DNA of 5,070 nucleotides from Candidatus Bathyarchaeota archaeon. GTDB taxonomy: Archaea; Thermoproteota; Bathyarchaeia; Bathyarchaeales; Bathycorpusculaceae. Position 1 is the stretch's first letter, and every line of letters starts with the position of its first letter. Both the position numbers and the translations under genes were made by a program. The notes under the pieces were generated by a model. It was not told the DNA's origin and did not search any database. It saw nothing but the letters and a program-made list of their open reading frames with translations. Shown piece after piece: positions 1 to 5,070 of the stretch. Where the stretch lies: NCBI GenBank assembly GCA_026014845.1, contig JAOZHM010000193.1, positions 1 through 5,070 on the forward strand, given 5' to 3'.

Positions 1-32
1 ACTAAATTGCTGTCTCAAAACGGGGTTAAGAA

Positions 33-2240
33 ATGCCAAAATTCGGACAAACCGCTGAAATCCTCAAGCTGATGAGCAGCAAAGAGGATATACGAAACGT
101 AGGCATAATCGCCCACATAGACCACGGAAAAACAACAATGACCGACTCGCTGTTAGCTGAAGCTGGATTGTTATCGCCTGAAATAGCAGGTAAAGCCAGA
201 GCACTGGATTATCTGGAAGAAGAACAGAAAAGAGGAATCACAATAAAAACTGCAAACATATCACTTTTGCACGAAATGGAAGGCCGCCCATACGTAATCA
301 ACTTGATCGACACACCAGGACACGTAGACTTCACAGGTAAGGTGACAAGAGCTTTACGTGCCATAGACGGCGCAGTCGTTGTTGTAGACGCTGTAGAAGA
401 AGTCATGGTTCAAACAGAAACCGTCACGCACCAAGCCCTGGATGATAGAGTGAGACCTGTCCTTTTCATAAACAAGGTGGACCGCTTAATAAAGGAGTTG
501 AGACTCACTCCAGATGAGATTCAAAACAAATTAATTCGCATTATTCGTGACTTCAACAATCTGCTTGATATTTATGGGGAGCCAGAGTTTAAGGAAAAAT
601 GGAAGGTTGACCCTGCAAAGGAAAATGTTGCTTTCGGTTCAGCCCTTCACAAGTGGGGTTTCACCCTCAGCATGGCCAAGAAAAAAGGAATAAAATTCAG
701 CGATGTAGTGGACGCTTATGCGAAGGGTGAATATCAAAAACTTCCAGAGCTGCTTCCACTTCACACTGCAATACTTGACATGGCAGTTAGAAACATGCCT
801 AACCCCATTGAAGCCCAAAAATATCGCATACCAAAGGTTTGGAAAGGCGAAATGGACTCGGAGATAGGTCAAGCAATGCTGAACTGCGATGACAATGGCC
901 CAACAGTAATGTGCATAACACTTGCTCAAATGGACCCCCATGCAGGTTTAGTTGCAACAGGCAGACTATTTTCAGGCTCGATAAAAGAGGGCGGCCAAAT
1001 CTACTTAGTCAACGCAAAGAAAGGATATCGAGTACAACAAGTTTCCATGTACATGGGCGCCTTCAGAAAAGTGGTTGACGGAATCACGGCAGGCAACATA
1101 GCCGCTTTGCTTGGTCTCGATCTTGCAAGAGCAGGTGAAACCCTCATTGATGTTGAACATAAGGACGGCATGTTTCCTTTTGAACGCATAAAATACGTTT
1201 CTGAACCAGTTATAACAATAGCCATCGAGCCTAAACACCCGAGAGAACTACCCCGTCTAGTTGACGCAATGAACAGGCTTTCAATTGAAGATCCAAATCT
1301 CGTGACTACAGTAAACAAAGAGACTGGCGAGTACCTACTAAGTGGAATGGGCGAACTTCACTTGGAAATTGCTGTAAAGTTCCTAAAGGATTACGGTGGC
1401 GGAATAGAAATTACAACTTCTCGTCCAATAGTAGTCTACAGAGAAAGCGTCTCCGGACAAGGCGTAGTAGCTATGGCTAAAAGCCCCAACAAACACAGCA
1501 AGTTCTGGGTGCAAATTGAACCCCTAGACGAGAAGATTATAAAAATGATTGAAAAGGGTGATATTACAGAACAAATGGGTCGCAAACGAATAGGTACCGT
1601 GCTTAAGGAGGCAGGCTGGCCAACAGCAGAAGCTAGAAACGTTTGGACACTAGAGGAACACAAAAACATGATCGTCGACCTAACCAAGGGTGTCCAATAC
1701 CTTCGCGAAGCTAGAGAGATGATTATTGCTGGTTTCCGCTGGGCATGCGGAGCAGGACCATTATGCGAAGAACCCTTAAGAGGCTTGAAAATCAAGTTAC
1801 TAGACGTTAAGCTTCATGAAGACCCAGTGCATCGTGGGCCAGCTCAAGTCATGCCAGCCATACGGCGTGCAATTTTAGGCTCCTTCTTAACGGCAAAGCC
1901 AGTGATTCTAGAACCTGTCTACAAAATTGGAGTATCTGTTCCAGCCCAGTGGGTTGGTGAATCCTCCGGCATGATCACGCGTAAGCGTGGAAGGATACTT
2001 TCTTCTGAGCAGAGAGGCGCGTTGACAACGGTTACAGGCTACATTCCAGTCGCAGAAACATTTGGCTTGTCTGCAGATATGCGTTCCGCAACTTCAGGTC
2101 ACGCGTTCTGGCAATGCACTTTTGACCATTGGGAGAAAGCCCCAGAGAGTGTGGCAGCCGAAGTTATCAGGCAAGTTCGCGAGAGGAGAGGCTTATCTTC
2201 AGAGATTCCCAGACCAAGCAAGTTCATAGACGAAGCCTAA
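33..2240 (+). CDS. fusA: Translation elongation factor 2 (aEF-2), complete
   Basis: This is the GTPase that drives translocation of tRNA and mRNA on the ribosome in the cytoplasm. The 735-residue length is normal for archaeal EF-2. Visible GTPase motifs are G1 AHIDHGKT (27-34), switch I RGITI (67-71), G3 DTPGH (93-97), G4 NKVD (147-150) and G5 GSA (202-204). They are followed by domain II (about 290-380), domain III (about 390-465, with GMGELHLEI), domain IV and a C-terminal domain V. Domain IV carries LHEDPVHRGPAQ, in which His600 lies at the position modified to diphthamide in archaeal and eukaryotic EF-2. An in-frame TAA at 3-5 bounds the frame, and ATG 33 is its first start. Upstream GGGGTTA is only a weak ribosome binding site. 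No intein, frameshift or missing motif is seen. Bacterial EF-G is excluded by the diphthamide loop and overall sequence character. Confidence 0.98.
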   Translation: MPKFGQTAEILKLMSSKEDIRNVGIIAHIDHGKTTMTDSLLAEAGLLSPEIAGKARALDYLEEEQKRGITIKTANISLLHEMEGRPYVINLIDTPGHVDFTGKVTRALRAIDGAVVVVDAVEEVMVQTETVTHQALDDRVRPVLFINKVDRLIKELRLTPDEIQNKLIRIIRDFNNLLDIYGEPEFKEKWKVDPAKENVAFGSALHKWGFTLSMAKKKGIKFSDVVDAYAKGEYQKLPELLPLHTAILDMAVRNMPNPIEAQKYRIPKVWKGEMDSEIGQAMLNCDDNGPTVMCITLAQMDPHAGLVATGRLFSGSIKEGGQIYLVNAKKGYRVQQVSMYMGAFRKVVDGITAGNIAALLGLDLARAGETLIDVEHKDGMFPFERIKYVSEPVITIAIEPKHPRELPRLVDAMNRLSIEDPNLVTTVNKETGEYLLSGMGELHLEIAVKFLKDYGGGIEITTSRPIVVYRESVSGQGVVAMAKSPNKHSKFWVQIEPLDEKIIKMIEKGDITEQMGRKRIGTVLKEAGWPTAEARNVWTLEEHKNMIVDLTKGVQYLREAREMIIAGFRWACGAGPLCEEPLRGLKIKLLDVKLHEDPVHRGPAQVMPAIRRAILGSFLTAKPVILEPVYKIGVSVPAQWVGESSGMITRKRGRILSSEQRGALTTVTGYIPVAETFGLSADMRSATSGHAFWQCTFDHWEKAPESVAAEVIRQVRERRGLSSEIPRPSKFIDEA

Positions 2241-2258
2241 AGCATCTTGTTTCTAACC

Positions 2259-2279
2259 CAAAACATTTATCCAGTTTTG
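2259..2279 (+). promoter_or_regulatory. Putative box A promoter inside an inverted repeat, upstream of the HD gene
   Basis: ATTTATC at 2265-2271 resembles an archaeal TATA box. Its centre lies about 26 nt before 2291-2297, so transcription would begin at or next to the start codons of the HD gene, giving a leaderless mRNA. No Shine-Dalgarno sequence precedes these ATGs, which fits. The box is flanked by a perfect 6-bp inverted repeat, CAAAAC (2259-2264) and GTTTTG (2274-2279), with 9 nt between. The repeat could be an operator or a weak hairpin ending the aEF-2 transcript. It is short enough to be chance. Confidence 0.4.
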
Positions 2280-2290
2280 ACTTGAAATCA

Positions 2291-2974
2291 ATGACCATGG
2301 AAAGCACATATCAGAAAATAGAGAAAACCGTTGCGAGGGAACTTTCTTGTTCCGCTCATGCAATGAAACACGTCATGAGGGTTTACAATCTCTGTTTGCA
2401 TCTCGCCAAATACGAATTGAACGTAGATCTAGATGTTTTGAAAACAGCTGCTTTGTTACATGATATCGCCCGTGTTAAAGAGTTCAATGATAAGACTGGA
2501 AACATTGACCACTCCGCTCTTGGAGCTGAAATGGCTGACAAAATTCTGAGAACACTCGGTTATCCTGAAAAGAAGATAGCTCATATTAAACATTGTATCA
2601 CCGCCCACCGCTTCCGAGGCAAAACTAAACCTCAAACAAAAGAAGCAAAAATTCTGTTCGATGCAGACAAACTGGATGTGTTAGGAGCAATAGGCGTCGC
2701 CAGATGCTTCATGATAGCAGGTCAATATGGCCAGAAAATCTATTCAGACATTTCAATCAAAGAGTATTTGAAAGATAATGTTGTTGAAGAAAAGGCTGAC
2801 GGAATGGTTAGAGACATATCAAAACATACTCCTATTCTAGAGTTCGAGTTGAAGTTCAAGCATATCCCGGAAAGGTTATACACTCAAAAAGCAAGGGAAA
2901 TAGCTAAAGAGAGACTACGATTTATGGAGAACTTCTTTGAAAAGTTGAAGAGGGAAATCAAAGGAGAATTATAG
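2291..2974 (+). CDS. HD-domain protein, predicted metal-dependent phosphohydrolase (YedJ-like)
   Basis: This is a 227-residue soluble protein of the HD superfamily, whose members usually hydrolyse phosphate esters of nucleotides using bound divalent metal. The substrate cannot be read from the sequence. Counting from ATG 2291, metal-ligand candidates are His23 and His27 (HAMKH), His57-Asp58 (LLHDIAR), His74, His106 (TAHRF) and Asp126 (DADKLD). The stretch AKILFDADKLDVLGAIGVAR is typical of the uncharacterised YedJ/COG1418-like branch. The C-terminus (about 185-227) is a charged helix. The frame stays open upstream into the aEF-2 gene, but that part is an out-of-frame overlap without homology character, so the start is placed after the aEF-2 stop. 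ATG 2297 (225 residues) is equally possible. The gene could be read from its own box A or by readthrough from aEF-2. Its 3' end converges on the TRAM gene. Confidence 0.85.
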   Translation: MTMESTYQKIEKTVARELSCSAHAMKHVMRVYNLCLHLAKYELNVDLDVLKTAALLHDIARVKEFNDKTGNIDHSALGAEMADKILRTLGYPEKKIAHIKHCITAHRFRGKTKPQTKEAKILFDADKLDVLGAIGVARCFMIAGQYGQKIYSDISIKEYLKDNVVEEKADGMVRDISKHTPILEFELKFKHIPERLYTQKAREIAKERLRFMENFFEKLKREIKGEL

Positions 2975-2978
2975 TTGA

Positions 2979-3233
2979 TTATTTCTCTTCTTTTTCTTCC
3001 GTTTCTTCTTCTCGAACGACTTCGGCTTCTGCGAATCTTCTGCTCATTCTTGTTATCCTTATTTTGACGTGGTCGCCTGGTTTTGTGTTTGGTATGAAGG
3101 TTACTAAACCCTTTATTCGGGCTATGCCTTCTCCTCTGCGGCTTGTTTCTTGGATGTCAACTTCATATTCTTTTCCGATTTCAACTGGTTTTGGTGGGAA
3201 CCTGTTTCTGCCGAAGCCTCTTCTTTCTTCCAT
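2979..3233 (-). CDS. Small TRAM-domain protein with acidic C-terminal tail
   Basis: This 84-residue protein consists almost entirely of a TRAM domain, the beta-barrel RNA-binding fold also found in TrmA/RumA-type methyltransferases and MiaB. Stand-alone archaeal TRAM proteins have been reported to act as RNA chaperones. The domain spans about residues 17-73, with GKEYEVDI, the signature RRGEGIAR (32-39), VTFIPNTKPGDHVKIRI and RRFAEAEVV. The N-terminus is Arg-rich (RRGFGRNRF). The tail after residue 74 is EEETEEKEEK. The start is taken as ATG 3233 because AGAGGTGA lies 5 nt upstream. A GTG at 3242 would add three residues, but it is part of that ribosome binding site. It is the last gene of the TRAM-SSB-TRAM cassette, 53 nt after the SSB gene, and is paralogous to the first gene. 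Confidence 0.88.
   Translation of the reverse strand: MEERRGFGRNRFPPKPVEIGKEYEVDIQETSRRGEGIARIKGLVTFIPNTKPGDHVKIRITRMSRRFAEAEVVREEETEEKEEK
2982..3013 (+). terminator. Pyrimidine-rich tract just after the HD gene, putative U-rich terminator
   Basis: Read on the plus strand, this 32-nt stretch begins 7 nt after the HD-gene stop and contains only T and C apart from one G at 3001, with runs such as TTTTT. Archaeal RNA polymerase terminates at U-rich tracts without needing a hairpin, so the tract is a plausible terminator for the HD gene. On the other strand it encodes the Glu/Lys-rich tail of the TRAM protein. That coding role alone could explain the composition, so the terminator role is inference. 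Confidence 0.4.
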
Positions 3234-3238
3234 TCGTT

Positions 3239-3246
3239 TCACCTCT
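3239..3246 (-). promoter_or_regulatory. Shine-Dalgarno site that sets the start of the distal TRAM gene
   Basis: AGAGGTGA on the minus strand matches the anti-Shine-Dalgarno end of archaeal 16S rRNA over 8 bases and sits 5 nt before ATG 3233. It overlaps the alternative GTG at 3242-3240, which therefore is unlikely to be the initiator. Confidence 0.75.
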
Positions 3247-3286
3247 CATCTCGTGTGATAAAATTTGTTTCATCTATTTTCTTGGT

Positions 3287-3577
3287 TTACTCAACCGTGA
3301 GTTCTCCGTATTTTCCAACGTTTAGCTGAATTTCTCCTCTGAAGCTTGTGACGTATCCATTTTCCACTTTGACCTTGTCGTTCACGTTTACTTGGTTGAT
3401 CTGTTCGTTCCATAATGTCAGTTTTATTGAGCCTGTTTCGTCGCTGATGATGGCTGTTGCCACGTTGTATGTTTTGTCTCCGAATCTCGATCGAACCTCA
3501 CGTGTTTCAGCTTTTTCTTTTACTGTGCCTTCAACAGTGACACGTTTCATTCCATTCCGCAAATCCTTTATTTCCAA
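3287..3577 (-). CDS. ssb: Single-stranded DNA-binding protein, Sulfolobus SSB type, single OB fold, no C-terminal tail
   Basis: This 96-residue OB-fold protein aligns by eye without gaps to the crenarchaeal SSB fold. Features are IKDLRNGMKRVTVEGTV, AIISDETGSIKLTLW, the KVENGYVTSFRGEIQLN core and a final short strand. Trp56, Tyr75 and Phe79 fall at the positions of the three DNA-stacking aromatics known in Sulfolobus SSB (Trp56, Trp75, Phe79), with Tyr replacing one Trp. It is expected to coat single-stranded DNA during replication and repair, and may also bind RNA. Unlike the Sulfolobus protein of about 148 residues, it stops right after the OB fold and lacks the flexible acidic tail used for protein contacts. 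The initiator is TTG at 3577, supported by AAGGAGGA six nt upstream. It starts 16 nt after the upstream TRAM gene ends, so co-transcription is very likely. It might instead be a minor OB-fold paralogue working on RNA. Confidence 0.88.
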   Translation of the reverse strand: MEIKDLRNGMKRVTVEGTVKEKAETREVRSRFGDKTYNVATAIISDETGSIKLTLWNEQINQVNVNDKVKVENGYVTSFRGEIQLNVGKYGELTVE

Positions 3578-3583
3578 TTCTAA

Positions 3584-3591
3584 TCCTCCTT
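3584..3591 (-). promoter_or_regulatory. Strong Shine-Dalgarno site for the TTG start of ssb
   Basis: AAGGAGGA on the minus strand lies between the stop codon of the upstream TRAM gene and TTG 3577, with 6 nt spacing to the TTG. The next in-frame ATG is codon 10, too far away for this site and already inside the first part of the OB fold, so the TTG is the supported initiator. Confidence 0.85.
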
Positions 3592-3593
3592 GT

Positions 3594-3878
3594 TCATGCT
3601 ATCTTTTCCGCGACAGCGAATTTACCGCCAACAGATACAATTTTGACCGTAACACGTTCGCCGACCTTGCCTCCAGGAACAAAAATCATATAATTGTGCA
3701 TTCTCGCTATTCCGTCGCCCTTGCTTCCAATGTCATCAATAACAACCTCTAACTGTTGACCCCTCCATATGGGTGCTTTTTGTAAAAATGGTTTGCTTGG
3801 GCGGTATCTTCTTTTGCTTCCGCGTCTTCTTAATTTCCTTTTAGCGTTTCTCGTTTTTTGTGGTAGTCTTCTCGGCAT
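3594..3878 (-). CDS. Small TRAM-domain protein with strongly basic N-terminal extension
   Basis: This 94-residue protein has two parts. Residues 1-34 form a basic, probably disordered arm with 16 Arg/Lys and no acidic residue (for example KRKLRRRGSKRR). Residues 40-94 form a TRAM domain with GQQLEVVIDDI, the signature KGDGIAR (53-59), MIFVPGGKVGERVTVKI and KFAVAEKIA. By family knowledge the TRAM barrel binds RNA, and the arm should add non-specific affinity for RNA or DNA. ATG 3878 is the only start available, because an in-frame TAA stands at 3896-3894. The upstream AAGGACG is a poor, distant ribosome binding site. It is the first gene of the cassette and is followed after 16 nt by ssb. The archaeal box A near 3990 is its likely promoter. 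An archaeal ribosome-associated role is possible but not shown. Confidence 0.88.
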   Translation of the reverse strand: MPRRLPQKTRNAKRKLRRRGSKRRYRPSKPFLQKAPIWRGQQLEVVIDDIGSKGDGIARMHNYMIFVPGGKVGERVTVKIVSVGGKFAVAEKIA

Positions 3879-3927
3879 ATTCTGCTTTCGTCCTTATCGC
3901 GGAACCAGCCTCTCCAACAAAACTTCA

Positions 3928-3945
3928 GTGTCACGACAGTAACAC
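3928..3945 (-). other. Hairpin in the 5' leader of the TRAM-SSB-TRAM operon
   Basis: On the minus strand GTGTTAC and GTGACAC form a 7-bp stem, including one U-G wobble, closed by the 4-nt loop TGTC. Read on the plus strand the wobble becomes a C-A mismatch, so the structure suits the RNA of the cassette rather than its complement. It lies in the predicted untranslated leader, about 50 nt before the first start codon. Its function is unknown, and a 7-bp stem may be chance. Confidence 0.4.
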
Positions 3946-3986
3946 AAGCTTTGGGTAGGCTAATTACATGCAGAAAAGCCATTCGA

Positions 3987-3995
3987 CCATATAAA
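3987..3995 (-). promoter_or_regulatory. Archaeal box A (TATA) promoter for the TRAM-SSB-TRAM operon
   Basis: On the minus strand the box reads TTTATATGG, preceded by purine-rich AGCAAGA as a possible BRE. Transcription would start about 26 nt downstream, near 3965, leaving a leader of about 85-90 nt before ATG 3878. The box lies in the short gap after the end of the permease remnant, as expected for an independent operon promoter. Confidence 0.6.
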
Positions 3996-4008
3996 TCTTG
4001 CTAAGTGC

Positions 4009-4443
4009 CTATTCGTAACGTAATGCTTCAACGGGATCTAGTTTCGCTGCTTTTCTAGCTGGATATAAGCCAAAAATTATGCAGATAATTATGGAGAAGA
4101 TAAGGGCTATTATTGTCCATTCCGGTGAAAAAGCAGGATTTATGGTCATTCTGTGAGCGTCAGGAGCTTGAAAAGCTGTGTCTTGGTGTTGTGGTTGCAT
4201 GAAGCCCAATAAAGCGTAGGCTAATACGTGAGAAAGCCCATATCCGGTCAAGACGCCGATTAGACCGCCCATTATGCCTATTAGGGTCGCTTCTACGAGA
4301 AATATGGCGAGAACAGTTCGGCTTTTAGCTCCAATAGCCTTTAATATTCCAATTTCCCGTGTTCGCTCCATAACAGAAACCGTCATAATATTCATAATAC
4401 CTATTCCAGCAACGAGAAGTGAAAGTTCTGGCGTATTTAACTT
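4009..4443 (-). pseudogene. MacB/FtsX-type ABC transporter permease, C-terminal remnant
   Basis: The reading frame encodes the C-terminal part of a MacB-like permease. It begins with SLLVAGIGIMNIMTVSV (second membrane segment), then ERTREIGILKAIGAKSR (cytoplasmic coupling region), a long hydrophobic segment, an outside loop, the last membrane helix (IIALIFSIIICIIFGLYP) and the family's standard ending ARKAAKLDPVEALRYE. Intact relatives have about 400 residues, with an N-terminal helix and a large extracellular MacB_PCD domain. Here the similarity stops near 4425, followed upstream by KLNTPE-like non-family codons and a TAA at 4446-4444. No other frame just upstream resumes the family sequence. 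The first ATG (4395) would start inside the membrane segment, giving 128 residues. It is therefore most likely a broken gene. A complete gene elsewhere, or misassembly at the breakpoint, remains possible. Confidence 0.8.
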
Positions 4444-4467
4444 TTATTATAAAATGCAAAACTCAAT

Positions 4468-4485
4468 TTCAGATTTCTCTCTGAA
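4468..4485 (-). terminator. Weak hairpin plus T-rich tract after the Yip1-like gene
   Basis: A perfect 6-bp inverted repeat, TTCAGA and TCTGAA with 6 nt between, lies 20 nt past the stop of the Yip1-like gene. On the minus strand it is followed by a T-rich stretch (TTTTGCATTTTATAAT). This could end the Yip1 transcript in the archaeal manner. The same TTTTATAAT (about 4453-4445) also resembles a box A. Confidence 0.35.
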
Positions 4486-4505
4486 CTCGGAATACGGTGA
4501 CTTGT

Positions 4506-5070
4506 TTAAAGTAGGAAAGGAAGCACCATATTCATAACAACGAAGTAAGCCAAATAAGCCAGAGCCGCCATAAGCAAGCTCTTAATCCATGAAAACTCAG
4601 ATAAAAGGCGGATAGCAATCGCACACAATACAGCAGTCCAAACACCCATGACTATTTCGACGTAGCTGATGAATTGATACAAAAGTTGAGTTTGCTCGAA
4701 AATATAGTTATATGATGCTTCTGCTTCTCCTGGGACACCACCCAATGCTTTTAATGGATAATGAATTTCGGGCGATGCAGCAATTGCCACAGTATTTATT
4801 ATCGTTTGCATAAAAAGCGTGATAAGAGCGAATCCTGCTACGGTAAGCAATACTTTCCAGATGGCGTTTGCCCCGAATACCTTACAGAATATGTAGAGTG
4901 AACCGCCAAGGATAACCCATTGGAGAGTAAACTGCATAAAAGCGATCAAGGGGTAGTTAAACAGATATCCGATTGAAATTTCAATTACTGGTTTGAAAAC
5001 ACTATGGAAAAATAACCCATCAATTAGCACGTTTGTGTTTGAAAGAGAAGGCCATGTGAAGTTTAACCCT
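4506..5070 (-). CDS. Yip1-like multi-pass membrane protein, N-terminus beyond the window
   Basis: This is a hydrophobic integral membrane protein. The frame is open from its TAA at 4508-4506 to the right edge, so at least 188 residues are present and the true start lies outside. A GTG at 5030 is in frame but has no ribosome binding site and is probably an internal valine. Counting from that GTG, membrane segments are seen at about 28-51, 60-84, 124-143 and 151-174, with a fairly hydrophobic stretch before them. A polar loop (about 86-120) contains HYPLKALGGVPGEAEASYNY. The pattern and length fit the archaeal Yip1 family (PF04893-like), whose molecular role in archaea is unknown. Such genes are often found near MacB-type ABC export genes, which agrees with the permease remnant on the same strand. 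The family assignment is by overall pattern, not by a catalytic motif. Confidence 0.65.
   Translation of the reverse strand, partial: GLNFTWPSLSNTNVLIDGLFFHSVFKPVIEISIGYLFNYPLIAFMQFTLQWVILGGSLYIFCKVFGANAIWKVLLTVAGFALITLFMQTIINTVAIAASPEIHYPLKALGGVPGEAEASYNYIFEQTQLLYQFISYVEIVMGVWTAVLCAIAIRLLSEFSWIKSLLMAALAYLAYFVVMNMVLPFLL

Larger units (their letters stand above)
3879..4008 (-). other. 130-nt gene-free region: promoter and leader of the TRAM operon
   Basis: The space between the first TRAM gene and the permease remnant holds the box A element, the predicted start of transcription and the leader hairpin. A short frame in register with the TRAM gene (TTG 3947 to TAA 3894, 17 codons) has no ribosome binding site and is not called as a gene. 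Confidence 0.6.

Noticed and set aside
1..32. Possible tail of an upstream gene before aEF-2.
   Set aside because: Two frames are open across the edge, but neither short translation resembles a known protein end, and 32 nt is too little to judge.
2129..2290. Upstream extension of the HD-gene frame into the end of the aEF-2 gene.
   Set aside because: The extension would overlap aEF-2 by over 100 nt, reads as an Arg/Ser-rich shadow of the aEF-2 codons, and precedes the first recognisable family sequence. The ATGs at 2291/2297 are preferred.
3257..3266. TATA-like AATTTTATC on the minus strand before the distal TRAM gene.
   Set aside because: Transcription from it would begin at about the start codon and omit the strong Shine-Dalgarno site at 3239-3246, so operon readthrough is the simpler explanation.
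3348..3752. A 134-codon open frame on the plus strand.
   Set aside because: It is antisense to ssb and the first TRAM gene, has low-complexity Ser/Phe/Thr composition and no family character, while the opposite strand encodes recognised proteins.
3894..3947. A 17-codon frame (TTG to TAA, minus strand) in register with the first TRAM gene, as a leader peptide.
   Set aside because: It has no ribosome binding site and a rare start codon, and it overlaps the hairpin. There is no support beyond being open.
4274..4537. An 87-codon plus-strand open frame crossing the permease remnant and the intergenic gap.
   Set aside because: It is the antisense shadow of conserved permease codons and has no recognisable family sequence.

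Overview
The window looks like a piece of an archaeal chromosome, most likely from the TACK group and possibly Bathyarchaeia-like. The evidence is an archaeal elongation factor 2 with the diphthamide motif, a Sulfolobus-type single-OB-fold SSB, small stand-alone TRAM proteins, A/T-rich box A (TATA) elements, and strong Shine-Dalgarno sites, one of which serves a TTG start. The lineage below domain level is inferred from protein character and was not tested by search.

Layout: (1) 33-2240 (+), translation elongation factor aEF-2, complete. (2) 2291-2974 (+), an HD-domain predicted phosphohydrolase, complete, behind a 50-nt spacer that carries a TATA-like box inside a small inverted repeat. (3) 3878 down to 2979 (-), a compact three-gene cassette transcribed TRAM protein -> SSB -> second TRAM protein. 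It converges on the HD gene with only 4 nt between the stop codons. A good archaeal promoter lies at about 3987-3995, and a roughly 85-90 nt leader with a 7-bp hairpin separates it from the first gene. (4) 4009-4443 (-), the C-terminal third of a MacB/FtsX-type ABC transporter permease whose N-terminal part is missing. (5) 4506-5070 (-), a multi-membrane-spanning Yip1-like protein that runs off the right end of the window.

Functionally, the left and middle parts are information processing: translocation of the ribosome (aEF-2), single-stranded nucleic acid binding (SSB), and RNA binding or chaperoning by TRAM proteins. The right part is the edge of a membrane/ABC-export neighbourhood that appears to have been rearranged. 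No CRISPR array, tRNA, rRNA, transposase or long repeat is visible. The least ordinary features are the TRAM-SSB-TRAM cassette with its structured leader, and the decapitated permease beside the Yip1 gene.
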